Source of the DNA: Bradyrhizobium sp. NAS96.2
GTDB taxonomy: Bacteria > Pseudomonadota > Alphaproteobacteria > Rhizobiales > Xanthobacteraceae
NCBI RefSeq assembly: GCF_001908235.1
Contig: NZ_LGHK01000047.1
Span: 1 to 64,000 of the forward strand
Length of the DNA: 64,000 nt
Direction: 5' to 3'
This document shows positions 18,241 through 26,624 of this stretch, in pieces (position 1 is the stretch's first letter; every line of letters starts with the position of its first letter). A program made the translations under genes and the position numbers. Under the pieces are notes generated by a model, which was not told the origin of the DNA, ran no database searches, and was given only the letters and a program-made list of their open reading frames with translations.

Positions 18241-19428
18241 ATGACCCACAAGGATGACGAATATCTCATGCGTCCCGTCGAGCGTGACCTCCGGCTCGAT
18301 CTGTTGCGCGGCTTGGGTCTGTGGATGATCTTCCTCGATCATGTTCCGAACAACATCGTCTCCTGGTTGACGCTTCGCAACTTCGGCTTCAGCGACGCCG
18401 CCGAGTTCTTCGTGTTCATTTCCGGCTACCTTGCCGGCTTCATCTACGGTCCTTTCATTGCCGGCGGCCAGTTCCTCGCGGCCACAAAGCGGCTCTGGAA
18501 GCGGGCTGTGCAAATGTACGTCGCTCACATTATGCTCTTCCTGATTTTTACGGCGCAGATCGCGCGCGCCGCGAGAAAATTTGACAATCCGATGTACGAG
18601 AATGAGTTCAATGTCTTCAATTTCCTCCAGCATCCCGACATACTGATCGGGCAGGCCCTCACGCTGCGATACAAGCCGGTCGATCTCGACGTGCTGCCGC
18701 TCTACATTTCGTTGATTGCCGCTTCACCGCTGGTCCTGTGGTGCATGGTACGCCGCCCGAACCTAACCTTGCTTTGCTCGGCGGTCCTGTACGTTCTGGC
18801 GCGCTGGTTCGACTGGAATCTCCCGTCTTATCCGCCGGGCACAACGTGGTACTTCAACCCGTTCGCCTGGCAATTGCTGTTTTTTCTGGCCGCATGGTGC
18901 AGCGTCGGGGGCGCCGCCAAATACTGGAACCTGATTCAATCCCGCGCGGTATTCGCCCTATCAGTTGCGTGGATTGGCTTTGCTTTCCTGATCGTGATGA
19001 CCTGGCACAGCGAATTCCTGGCGTCACTGATTCCGAAATGGATGATCAAGGTGATCTATCCGATCGACAAGACCGATCTCGACATGCTGCGCTTTACGCA
19101 CTTTCTCGCTGTGGCGGTCGTAGTGTCGCGTTATGTTCCGCACAACTGGCGGCAGCTCACCGCAAAATGGACTTATCCGCTCAAGCTGTGTGGCCGGCAT
19201 TCGCTGCCGCTCTTCTGCGTCGGCGTGTTCCTGTCGTTTGGAGCGCATTGGATCCTGGTGCAGTACGACTCGGGCGTCTTGGCGCAGATTGGCGTCAGCC
19301 TCGCCGGCTTCCTGATCATGATGGCGATCGCATGGGCTTTGGATCAGAGCCAGAAGGTCCCCGACTTGTTTGTCGAGGTAGCCGATCTTGATACGTCAAA
19401 GGCAGCGACCGGTTCGGGCACGGCGTGA
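18241..19428 (+). CDS. OpgC-family membrane protein (second copy)
   Basis: A 395-residue paralogue of the first OpgC, with the same landmarks: RLDLLRGLGLWMIFLDHVPN, NFGFSDAAEFFVFISGY, NPFAWQLLFFLAAWCSVGG and VIYPIDKTDLDMLRFTHFLA, and about ten membrane helices. It lacks the 50-residue N-terminal extension of the first copy. ATG 18241 has GGAG 4 nt upstream; an ATG directly before it and a GTG at 18205 are alternatives. Two copies flanking one exported protein suggest a specialised acylation unit for a periplasmic glycan. Confidence 0.85.
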   Translation: MTHKDDEYLMRPVERDLRLDLLRGLGLWMIFLDHVPNNIVSWLTLRNFGFSDAAEFFVFISGYLAGFIYGPFIAGGQFLAATKRLWKRAVQMYVAHIMLFLIFTAQIARAARKFDNPMYENEFNVFNFLQHPDILIGQALTLRYKPVDLDVLPLYISLIAASPLVLWCMVRRPNLTLLCSAVLYVLARWFDWNLPSYPPGTTWYFNPFAWQLLFFLAAWCSVGGAAKYWNLIQSRAVFALSVAWIGFAFLIVMTWHSEFLASLIPKWMIKVIYPIDKTDLDMLRFTHFLAVAVVVSRYVPHNWRQLTAKWTYPLKLCGRHSLPLFCVGVFLSFGAHWILVQYDSGVLAQIGVSLAGFLIMMAIAWALDQSQKVPDLFVEVADLDTSKAATGSGTA

Positions 19429-19498
19429 CTGCGCCGACGCCCGGAAGCCGCGATTTGATCACCATCGTCCATTCGGACGTCGTCGGAGGAGTCGGTCT

Positions 19499-19981
19499 AT
19501 GTCCAAACGCTTATTGGTCATCTGTAGCATACTCCTATGTTCGACATGCGTCGCACGGGCACAAGCGCCATCCACCGAGGCTATGACCGCAGCTCGAAGC
19601 CTGGTTACTACTTTAGGGGTACCCGACCAGTACAAGGCGCTGCTGCCTGTCATTCTGCTGGGCCTCAAGCCGGGGCTGACGCAGGAAAGGCCGGAAATGG
19701 AGCGAGCGTTCGATGCGCTGCTGCCGAAGATGACGGAGACCTATGCTCCGTATTACAGCGCGATGATCGACGCTGTCGCCACCGTTTACGCGAACAATTT
19801 TACAGTCGACGAATTGCACGAGATCGAGGCGTTCTATAGCCGACCAGCCGGAAGGAAATTTCTGGAAAAGTCACAAGCAATTGCCCAGCAAAGCACGCAG
19901 GTTGGCCAGGAAGCCGGACGCAAGGCGAGCGAGGCTCTACGCGCGCGCCTGACCGAGCTCCTGCGCCAGACAGCGCACTAG
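19499..19981 (+). CDS. DUF2059 exported protein
   Basis: A 160-residue protein with a cleavable signal peptide (MSKRLLVICSILLCSTCVAR, cut near ARA|QA). The DUF2059 helical domain is marked by YAPYYSAMIDAVATVYANNF, TVDELHEIEAFYSRPAGRKF and a terminal KASEALRARLTELL. GGAGG lies 9 nt before the ATG. This small periplasmic family is widespread in proteobacteria without a defined role. It is 70 nt after opgC copy 2 and 15 nt before the glycosyltransferase. Confidence 0.75.
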   Translation: MSKRLLVICSILLCSTCVARAQAPSTEAMTAARSLVTTLGVPDQYKALLPVILLGLKPGLTQERPEMERAFDALLPKMTETYAPYYSAMIDAVATVYANNFTVDELHEIEAFYSRPAGRKFLEKSQAIAQQSTQVGQEAGRKASEALRARLTELLRQTAH

Positions 19982-19996
19982 GTGTGATAGCGAGGA

Positions 19997-21730
19997 ATGA
20001 TCAGGACCAAAGCGCGGCGCACAGAACGCTTTTCCGGCATCGCGGAGGGCAATTTGCCCCGGAACAGGGCGATACGATCGATCGCGCGATTCGACATCTA
20101 TGACATCGCGACCGGTGCGCTTCTCGCAACCCTCGTCCTCGCGGTGTGGCTCACCTTCAGGGATTACGCGATCTCCAACGATGAGGGCGTGCAGCACCAC
20201 TATGGCGAATTGATTATCAGCTATTATCAGAGTGCATTCAAGGTTCGCGACGTATTCGCGTTCGAGAACCTTTATCTCTATGGTGGGCTGTTCGACATCA
20301 TTGCCGTGGCGCTCGCGCATGTCGTCCCTGTGGACGCTTACGAGCTGCGCCACATCCTGTGCGCGATGATCGGGATTGGCGGGATTTGCGCCAGTGCAGT
20401 GACCGCGCGATTGATTGCAGGACCGTGCGCAGGTCTGATCGCCGCGGTCGCGCTTGCGCTTTGCGGTGACTGGTACGGCGCCATGTTCAACCACACCAAG
20501 GACATTCCCTTCGCGTCCGCCATGATGGGAGCGACGCTGTTTCTCGTCCGGATCGCTCGCCGATTGCCGTCGCCGCGCGCCGTCGACGTGGCAGGGTTTG
20601 GCCTTTTAGCCGGAGCGGCGCTTGGCGTGCGAAGCCTCGGTTTGCTGCTGATCCTCTATCTCGTTTTTGCCGTCGCTATTTGCCTGCCCTGGCGCGAGCG
20701 CGGCGTGCGCCTCTCCTTTGCCGCCACTTCCGCGTTGAAGGCGTTACCGGCCGTGGTGCTCGCCTGTCTCATCATGATCCTGGCCTGGCCGTGGGCCGCG
20801 CTGTCGCCGCTCAACCCGATCCGCGGTCTAATTGCTTTCTCGGAGTTTCACTACGACATCCGCACGATGTTTGCGGGACGCGTTTACGAGATGGCCGATG
20901 TGCCGCGGCTCTATATTCCGGTCTATCTCCTCATCCGCGTGCCGCTCATTACGCTCGTCGGCGCGGCGCTGGCGATGATCTCATTGCTTTGGCAACAGCG
21001 CGATGAGAGCCGGGGAGGACACCACAGCGATCTGGCCTTGGTGTCGTTGAGCGTCCTTTTTCCGCTGGCCTGCCAAGTGCTGCTTCGTGGACCCGGCTTT
21101 ACCGGCATGCGTCATTTCTTGTTCGTGCTTCCGCCGCTTGCGACGCTGGCCGGCGTTGGTTTCAGCAGGGGCCTTGACGCGCTTTCGACGCGTCGGCGCC
21201 GATTGGCATCGGCTGCGCTCGCGTTAGTCTCTGCATGCTTCCTGTGGGAAGGCGTGACGCTGGTGAGGCTTCATCCCTACGAGAACCTCTCCTACAATGC
21301 GCTGGTCGGCGGCCTTCCGGGCGCATTCCGTCGGTACGAGCTCGATTACTGGTTCAACAGCATGCCGGAGGCGATCCGTACGCTTGAGGCGTTCGTCCGT
21401 GACCAGACCCACATGGAGTCGATCCATCCGCCCAAGATTTATTCCGTCGCCGTATGCGGGGAGCGTTTGCCTTTTGACCGGGCTGTCACTCTTCCACAAT
21501 TGCGCTGGGACTTCAGGTCCGAGTGGGACGAGTCGGAATTCTTTATCGCGCCGACACAGATGAACTGCGACCGCGATCTTGACGGCGATGTTATCGGCAC
21601 GGTGGAGAGGTTCGGTGTTCCCATAGCTTATGTGAAGGACCGGCGGGCCATTGCAAAGCGGCCAGTGGAGACGGTCGCGTCGCCACCTTTGGCTCAGGAG
21701 GCCACCGCCCGGACGAGGAGTATTCCGTAA
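19997..21730 (+). CDS. GT-C/GT39-like membrane glycosyltransferase
   Basis: A 577-residue integral membrane protein with about ten helices and a soluble C-terminal domain (about 430-577). The first periplasmic loop carries FRDYAISNDEGVQHHYGE, whose DE pair is the acidic catalytic signature of polyprenyl-phosphate-sugar-dependent GT-C enzymes (ArnT/PMT relatives). Later landmarks are FNHTKDIPFASAMM, GVRSLGLLLI and GFTGMRHFLFVLPPL. It probably moves a sugar from a lipid-phosphate donor to an envelope acceptor. The stop codon is embedded in a long hairpin. Donor and acceptor are not deducible. Confidence 0.75.
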   Translation: MIRTKARRTERFSGIAEGNLPRNRAIRSIARFDIYDIATGALLATLVLAVWLTFRDYAISNDEGVQHHYGELIISYYQSAFKVRDVFAFENLYLYGGLFDIIAVALAHVVPVDAYELRHILCAMIGIGGICASAVTARLIAGPCAGLIAAVALALCGDWYGAMFNHTKDIPFASAMMGATLFLVRIARRLPSPRAVDVAGFGLLAGAALGVRSLGLLLILYLVFAVAICLPWRERGVRLSFAATSALKALPAVVLACLIMILAWPWAALSPLNPIRGLIAFSEFHYDIRTMFAGRVYEMADVPRLYIPVYLLIRVPLITLVGAALAMISLLWQQRDESRGGHHSDLALVSLSVLFPLACQVLLRGPGFTGMRHFLFVLPPLATLAGVGFSRGLDALSTRRRRLASAALALVSACFLWEGVTLVRLHPYENLSYNALVGGLPGAFRRYELDYWFNSMPEAIRTLEAFVRDQTHMESIHPPKIYSVAVCGERLPFDRAVTLPQLRWDFRSEWDESEFFIAPTQMNCDRDLDGDVIGTVERFGVPIAYVKDRRAIAKRPVETVASPPLAQEATARTRSIP

Positions 21731-21760
21731 GGTTGATTAACCTGGATCAACCTCACGGAA
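21723..21760 (+). terminator. Long hairpin overlapping the glycosyltransferase stop codon
   Basis: 15-nt arms beginning TTCCGT and ending TTGAT, with one mismatch and an 8-nt loop. The TAA stop (21728-21730) lies in the left arm. There is no T-run, so it may block 3' exonucleases or terminate with Rho rather than act alone. Confidence 0.5.
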
Positions 21761-22017
21761 GACAGGTTGCATGCCATTGGTCTTTGTACCGGCAATTTCA
21801 GGGAGGTGAACAAGCATGATGCACATGGAGCGCTTGGCTCCATCAGTGAGCCACGTTCGATCAGAATCATGGTCCGGCTATCCGCTATCATTCATTTCCC
21901 GCTCTTGGCGAAATCACTGGGGCGAAAGTGCCAGTTCGCTTGTATTTCGAACCACGGACCAAGCGTTTCAGTAAGGCCATTTGGCAAGGTCGCGACGGCA
22001 CCGAGGATCGACGCGCG

Positions 22018-23304
22018 ATGATGATTGGAGATTATGCCCACAGGATCTGGCGCTACGCTGCAGTTGCCGCGACAGCAGCGATATTTTTCGGCGCGAGCTG
22101 GTTCATTGTAGCAACGCTACCGCCGCGTGAGTTGGTGATGGCGACTGGCGCTGAAGGCGGGGCCAACTACGAACTGGGGATCCGCTATCGCGATATCCTG
22201 GCGAAAGATGGTGTCAAGCTGCAGCTGCAGCCGACTGCCGGCAGCCTGGCCAATCTGAGATATCTGCTCGATCCGACGTCGCAGGTCAGCGTTGGATTCA
22301 TACAGGGGGGCACTACCACCAGGAAGGAAGCCCCGAAGCTGGAGTCGCTCGGCACCGTTTTTTACGAACCGTTATGGCTTTTTCGCCGGGCCGGAATTGG
22401 CGAAGGCGTACAGGGATTGCGGGGCCGACGGCTTTCGATAGGTGCCGAGGGAAGCGGTGGGCGTGCCTTGGCGCAGCGAGTCGTCGAAAGGACCAGGCTT
22501 GACAGTATTGTCGGCGAATTGTCGGGATTTCCCCCGCAGGCTGCGGCTGAAAAGCTGATCGCCGGCGACATCGACGCGGCGTTTATTGTGACAGCCTGGG
22601 AGTCTCCCGTCGTCCAGTCTCTTCTCCATGCCACGGGCATCGAGCTTTCAAGCGCTCAGCGCGCGGACGCTTTCGTCGCGATCTATCCTTACTTACATAA
22701 ATTGATATTGCCCGCCGGTGTCATCGATCTCTTGACGAACCGACCGCCGAACGATGTTTTTCTATTGGCGCCGAAAGCCAGCCTTGCCGTGCGCGCCGAC
22801 CTGCATCCTGCCTTGCAGTATCTGCTGCTCAATGCAGCAGTCGAGATTCATTCGCCGCCGGGGATTTTCCAGAAGGCGGGAGAGTTTCCTGCCGCCGAAG
22901 CAATCGACCTTCCGCTTAGTCAGGAAGCGCAGCGCTTTTACAAGACCGGACGGCCATTCTTGCAAGGCTATCTTCCATTCTGGGCCGCGACGCTGGTCGA
23001 GAAGCTCCTGGTCGTGTTTGTGCCATTGGTCGCGTTGCTCTTTCCCGCATTCAAGTTGCTGCCGCAGTCGTACGACTGGATGATGCAGCTCCGGATCAGG
23101 CGACTCTATGACGAGATCAGGTTGATCGAGAGCGAGATGGAGGCTCAAGGAGTGAAGATTGATCTCGGCGCGCTGAACACCAAACTTGATCTGATTGATC
23201 AACGCGCGAACCATCTGCAATTGCCAAATGTTTATGCGAGCAGTTTATATACGCTGCGAGGTCACATTGATCTCGTGCGCACGCGTCTGGCCGCGATGAC
23301 TTGA
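22018..23304 (+). CDS. TAXI-family TRAP solute-binding protein, membrane-anchored
   Basis: About 428 residues. An N-terminal membrane anchor (about 14-34) precedes a TAXI/NMT1-like binding domain: VMATGAEGGANYELGIRYRD, SVGFIQGGTT, LSIGAEGSGGRALAQRV and GDIDAAFIVTAWESPVV. A second hydrophobic segment (about 330-355) leads to a helical cytoplasmic-looking tail. No TRAP permease lies beside it, so it is an orphan whose role may be sensing rather than uptake. The start is uncertain: ATG 22018 or 22021, with only a weak GAGG upstream; GTG 21928 would add 30 atypical residues. Confidence 0.75.
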   Translation: MMIGDYAHRIWRYAAVAATAAIFFGASWFIVATLPPRELVMATGAEGGANYELGIRYRDILAKDGVKLQLQPTAGSLANLRYLLDPTSQVSVGFIQGGTTTRKEAPKLESLGTVFYEPLWLFRRAGIGEGVQGLRGRRLSIGAEGSGGRALAQRVVERTRLDSIVGELSGFPPQAAAEKLIAGDIDAAFIVTAWESPVVQSLLHATGIELSSAQRADAFVAIYPYLHKLILPAGVIDLLTNRPPNDVFLLAPKASLAVRADLHPALQYLLLNAAVEIHSPPGIFQKAGEFPAAEAIDLPLSQEAQRFYKTGRPFLQGYLPFWAATLVEKLLVVFVPLVALLFPAFKLLPQSYDWMMQLRIRRLYDEIRLIESEMEAQGVKIDLGALNTKLDLIDQRANHLQLPNVYASSLYTLRGHIDLVRTRLAAMT

Positions 23305-23633
23305 TGCTGCTCCTTGCGAGAGGGAACGCCGTAAACTGTCAAGTCAGCTCCGGTCGAGCCGATCTGAGCGGGCTACTCTTGTTTGGTTCAACGGGGTAAT
23401 CGTGGATTTCAACCGTAGCTTTGCAAGGAGTGACCCTAGAACATAGCAAATCAGCATAGTTCGGAAGATGGACGCTCCTCCGATCAAAACCATCCTCCGA
23501 ACCTACGGTCCCAAGCTACGGTTTGCGCTTTGATTATGAGGAACGACGGCGAACCAAGGAATGCGGTCGGCCGACGAAAGCGCTGATTTTGCTTGGGATT
23601 CCGAACAGTGGATAACAACGGAGAACACTATAC
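23305..23633. other. Intergenic region with a hairpin
   Basis: No gene is supported. A dyad TTCGGAAGATGG (23460-23471) / CCATCCTCCGAA (23490-23501) has 12-nt arms with one mismatch and an 18-nt loop. The sequence is AT-richer than the core genes on either side. I looked for a direct repeat of the tRNA 3' end and saw none. Confidence 0.4.
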
Positions 23634-23723
23634 TGGCGGAAGGGGTGGGATTCGAACCCACGGTACCCTTGCGGGCACGCCGGTTTTCAAGACCGGTGCC
23701 TTAAACCACTCGGCCACCCTTCC
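23634..23723 (-). tRNA. tRNA-Ser (anticodon UGA)
   Basis: A 90-nt class II tRNA on the minus strand with encoded CCA. Acceptor GGAAGGG pairs with CCCTTCC, followed by discriminator G. The anticodon loop CTTGAAA between CCGGT and ACCGG arms gives anticodon TGA. There is a long variable arm (GCGTGCCCGCAAGGGTACC), and the T loop GGTTCGAATCC is intact. Confidence 0.96.
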
Positions 23724-23952
23724 GTCTGAGCAGGTCAGGCCCATAGCGTAGGCCGCGGCCGAACGCAACGCGAACCTGCCTGTGCAACCGGGCGCCAATT
23801 GGTCATTTGCCGGTATGCACATTGAAAAAGGCCTGATTTGATCGAAAAGGCCGGCCTTGGCTTTGCCGGCGTCAACGAGCCGCGCCGCGGATCATGCGCA
23901 GTTGAATGCAACGCGGTTGACCGCCGAGGCCGGCGTTGGCCATCATGAACCC

Positions 23953-24384
23953 ATGAAGCGCGTCCTGTTCCTTTGCACCGGCAACTACTATCGCAGTCGA
24001 TACGCAGAAGAGCTGTTCAATCATCTGGCACGAGCCGCAAACGTCCCATGGCGCGCATCGTCCCGAGGTGCAGCCGAACGGGGCTCGCCCGACAATGTCG
24101 GAGCCATGTCGGTGTTTGCGGATGATCGTCTGCGCGCCAACGGCATCGTTCCCGAAGGCGCAGCGCGCTATCCGCAGCCCTGCGCGTTGGCTGACTTCGA
24201 CGGCGCGGACCTCGTGATCGCGCTCAAGGAGGCCGAGCATCGTCCGCTCATCGAGCGGCGGTTCCCTGAGGTCGCCGACAGGGTGACCTATTGGCACGTG
24301 CACGATATCGACGTTGCCCATCCCGCGGTCGCGCTGCCAATGATCGACGATCTCGTGCGCGGGCTGGTTTGGTCACTCAGGTAG
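23953..24384 (+). CDS. Low-molecular-weight protein tyrosine phosphatase-like
   Basis: A 143-residue phosphatase. The N-terminus MKRVLFLCTGNYYRSRYAEE holds the C-X4-CR(S/T)-like P-loop variant CTGNYYRS, with catalytic Cys9. The usual C-terminal acid loop DP is not obvious; HDIDVAHP may replace it, so the substrate could be arsenate-like or non-protein. The upstream in-frame extension from 23857 looks non-coding. It overlaps the convergent Nudix gene by 8 bp. Confidence 0.8.
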   Translation: MKRVLFLCTGNYYRSRYAEELFNHLARAANVPWRASSRGAAERGSPDNVGAMSVFADDRLRANGIVPEGAARYPQPCALADFDGADLVIALKEAEHRPLIERRFPEVADRVTYWHVHDIDVAHPAVALPMIDDLVRGLVWSLR

Positions 24385-24811
24385 CCGGTTCGCTCTTCAG
24401 GAAGATCGCCAGCGCATACTGCGCCGGGCGTGCGAGCCTGCCGCGGAGACGTTCGAGGTCCTCGACCGCGACGATCTCGAGGCGGCCTTCGGTGACCCTC
24501 AGCTGGTCGATCGGCACATCGTGGGCGAGGAATACCTCGCCGCGGAGGGTGCCGCCCGGTGTCGAAGGATCCGGTCCGGAATAACTCCCGATCAGTTCAA
24601 AACGCTCGGGCGGCACGTAATGGCCGATCTCCTCGTGGATTTCGCGAACGACGCATTCCAGGAAAGTCTCGCTGCCCTCCCGCCGCCCGCCAAACAGGCT
24701 GATCTTGCCGGGATCGGAAACGTGCGGAAGGTCGTCGCGCAGTTGCATGAGCAACCGGCCGTCCGTGCTGACGAGGAGTGCAGACGTTCCCTCTCTTACC
24801 GCGCCGATCAT
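24377..24811 (-). CDS. Nudix hydrolase
   Basis: A 144-residue Nudix pyrophosphohydrolase. The Nudix box GX5EX7REUXEEXGU is complete: it begins GRREGSE and ends REIHEEIGH (about residues 41-63). It would bind Mg2+ and cleave a nucleoside diphosphate linked to another group. ATG 24811 has GAGAGG 8 nt upstream; an earlier in-frame ATG at 24919 gives a low-quality extension. The substrate is unknown. Confidence 0.88.
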   Translation of the reverse strand: MIGAVREGTSALLVSTDGRLLMQLRDDLPHVSDPGKISLFGGRREGSETFLECVVREIHEEIGHYVPPERFELIGSYSGPDPSTPGGTLRGEVFLAHDVPIDQLRVTEGRLEIVAVEDLERLRGRLARPAQYALAIFLKSEPAT

Positions 24812-25017
24812 TCGCCAATCCTCTCGATGGGAAGGTGGAGGGTGCGTCAGGACTGGGGCTGGGAGAAGACGGCGCAACTGGCGTGCAGGTCGCCGCGTGT
24901 TTGCCTGGCCAAGTATCATCAGGCTTGGCGCTGATGCCGACGTCGGATCGGCGAGGGATGAGGTGAAGGTGGTCGGCCCGTCGCATGCGCGCAGATGGCG
25001 CCCAACGCATCACATCT

Positions 25018-25116
25018 TCAGCCAAAAGCGAAGGCCAGCAGGCTCGAGCACAGCAGCACCAGGCTTGCCGCGGTGAGCGTTAGAAATCCGTCGGAGACCA
25101 AATCGTGATTACGCAT
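25018..25116 (-). CDS. Tiny single-span membrane peptide (32 aa)
   Basis: Encodes a short charged head (MRNHDLVSDG) and one hydrophobic helix (LTAASLVLLCSSLLAFAFG). AGGTG precedes the ATG by 5 nt. It shares strand and design with the 29-residue peptide at 25218. Real expression is inferred from the ribosome binding site and clean membrane helix. Confidence 0.45.
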   Translation of the reverse strand: MRNHDLVSDGFLTLTAASLVLLCSSLLAFAFG

Positions 25117-25217
25117 GACACACCTGCCTTCAACCGATGCTCATCCGAATTGATTAAAGCTTTCCGAACATTCTCTCCTGGAAAGAGGTGACGCGTCTTT
25201 CCGCCTTCAACGGACTG

Positions 25218-25307
25218 TCAGGCCCGGTACCGATAGCCTTCCACGGCGTGCGCCAAGAAGATCGCCGCACTCACCAGGCCCATCACCGCTGTAACCGTCT
25301 CGATCAT
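25218..25307 (-). CDS. Tiny single-span membrane peptide (29 aa)
   Basis: Starts MIETVTAVMGLVSAAIFLAH and ends AVEGYRYRA, giving one membrane helix with a short basic tail. AAGGAAG lies 6 nt before the ATG at 25307. Such peptides are common in Bradyrhizobium genomes and usually lack annotation. It lies about 100 nt upstream of the 32-residue peptide on the same strand. Confidence 0.5.
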   Translation of the reverse strand: MIETVTAVMGLVSAAIFLAHAVEGYRYRA

Positions 25308-25658
25308 CGCAAACTTCCTTTGCGCCCCACGCGGAAGAGAAAACGATTGCAGCCTTGCACAGTCAAAAAGATTCAATTGTTTGAATTCAAGATGCCGCCC
25401 CACTGATGATTTGCTGCAACAGTGTGTCTGATAGCGGGACAGGCGAGGGCGTTTTGGGTGGCCGAGGCTCCGTAGAACAACTGAGGAGGCGCAACAGGCG
25501 GTTTACCAAAGTGCCATACGGTTAAGGCTCTCCCCATTTCCGCCGTGTTCCGGTTGCGATATCGTCAAGCTCTGGTGTGGAGGTGGGCCGCACCGTGAAG
25601 AAAATGATCCCGACGCCGCAAAGTGGGCGCGGGTCCGGCAGAATGGTACTTGGGGCAG
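25308..25658. other. Intergenic region before rlpA
   Basis: These 351 bases separate the tiny membrane peptide (minus strand) and rlpA (plus strand), so they must hold both promoters. No gene, strong repeat or clear sigma-70 box pair could be supported. Confidence 0.4.
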
Positions 25659-26591
25659 ATGGGGACTAGACGGCCAGATTCGATGATCCGGACGGCGCGC
25701 GGCGCCGTTGCGGTGGCGACGTGCCTCGTCCTCGCCAATTGCGCCTCCTCCAACAAGTTCGCCAGCCGGGTCGATCCCAAATACGGCGTGTCGTCGAGCC
25801 CGCGTGTCGTCGCGCTCGGCGACCCCGTGCCCAAGGGCGGCGGCACCTACCGTATCGGCAAGCCCTATGTCGTCGCCGGCCGCACCTATGTGCCGGAGGA
25901 GAACGAGAACTACCGCGCCGAGGGTATGGCGTCCTGGTACGGCGATGATTTCCATGGCCGCCTGACCGCCAATGGCGAGGTGTTCGACATGGGCTCGCTG
26001 ACGGCCGCCCATCCAACCCTGCCGATGCCGAGCTACGCGCGGGTCACCAATCTGAGCAACGGCAAATCGCTCGTCGTCCGCGTCAATGACCGCGGTCCGT
26101 ACCACGGCAATCGCCTCATAGACGTGTCGAACAAAGCGGCCGAACTGCTTGAATTCAAAGGCAATGGCGTCGCCCGCGTCCGCGTCGAATATGTCGGCCG
26201 GGCGCCGCTCGAAGGCTCCGACGACCGCCAGCTGATGGCGACCCTGCGTACCGGCACGCCGGCGCCGTCACCGTCGATGGTCCGCGTCGCCTCCGCGCGA
26301 CCATTCGTACCCGAGATGTCGTCCTCATCCGGCCGTCTGCGCGGCGATGTTCCGCTGCCTGAGGGCCGGCCCTACAGCCTCGGCAACACCCAGGCCGACT
26401 ATGCCTCGGTCAGCGCGACCTCCGAAATGTCGGCCTCGAGCCGGTCACGGGGCCGCGCCTTGAACAATCCGCGCGAAGTCTCCTACGAGAGCGATCCGCG
26501 CTATGCCGCGACCCCGAGCCCGGCCGCCGCCTATGTGCCGATCGACGCGCGCGGACCGGCCGAAGTGCTGAGCGGACGCGGGCTCTACTAA
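25659..26591 (+). CDS. rlpA: RlpA-family septal lipoprotein / lytic transglycosylase
   Basis: About 310 residues. A lipoprotein signal (VATCLVLANCASS, lipobox Cys) is followed by the double-psi beta-barrel RlpA domain: EGMASWYGDDFHGRLTANGE, SLTAAHPTLPMPSYARVTNL and VVRVNDRGPYHGNRLIDVS, with the catalytic Asp in RVNDRGP. A proline/serine-rich C-terminal region follows and no SPOR domain is seen. RlpA cleaves naked glycan strands at the division septum. ATG 25659 or 25683 is possible. The D,D-carboxypeptidase gene lies nearby on the same strand, as in other Rhizobiales. Confidence 0.9.
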   Translation: MGTRRPDSMIRTARGAVAVATCLVLANCASSNKFASRVDPKYGVSSSPRVVALGDPVPKGGGTYRIGKPYVVAGRTYVPEENENYRAEGMASWYGDDFHGRLTANGEVFDMGSLTAAHPTLPMPSYARVTNLSNGKSLVVRVNDRGPYHGNRLIDVSNKAAELLEFKGNGVARVRVEYVGRAPLEGSDDRQLMATLRTGTPAPSPSMVRVASARPFVPEMSSSSGRLRGDVPLPEGRPYSLGNTQADYASVSATSEMSASSRSRGRALNNPREVSYESDPRYAATPSPAAAYVPIDARGPAEVLSGRGLY

Positions 26592-26624
26592 GTCAAATCG
26601 TTGCGAATCAGTCCCTTGGCCTGA

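Noticed and set aside
16300-23723. A genomic island with an att site at tRNA-Ser
   Set aside because: No integrase, and no direct repeat of the tRNA 3' end was seen in the window. The cluster may be accessory, but the boundary is unsupported.
23628-23822. A 64-residue protein-like frame on the minus strand
   Set aside because: It translates through the tRNA-Ser gene; the cloverleaf explains the sequence.
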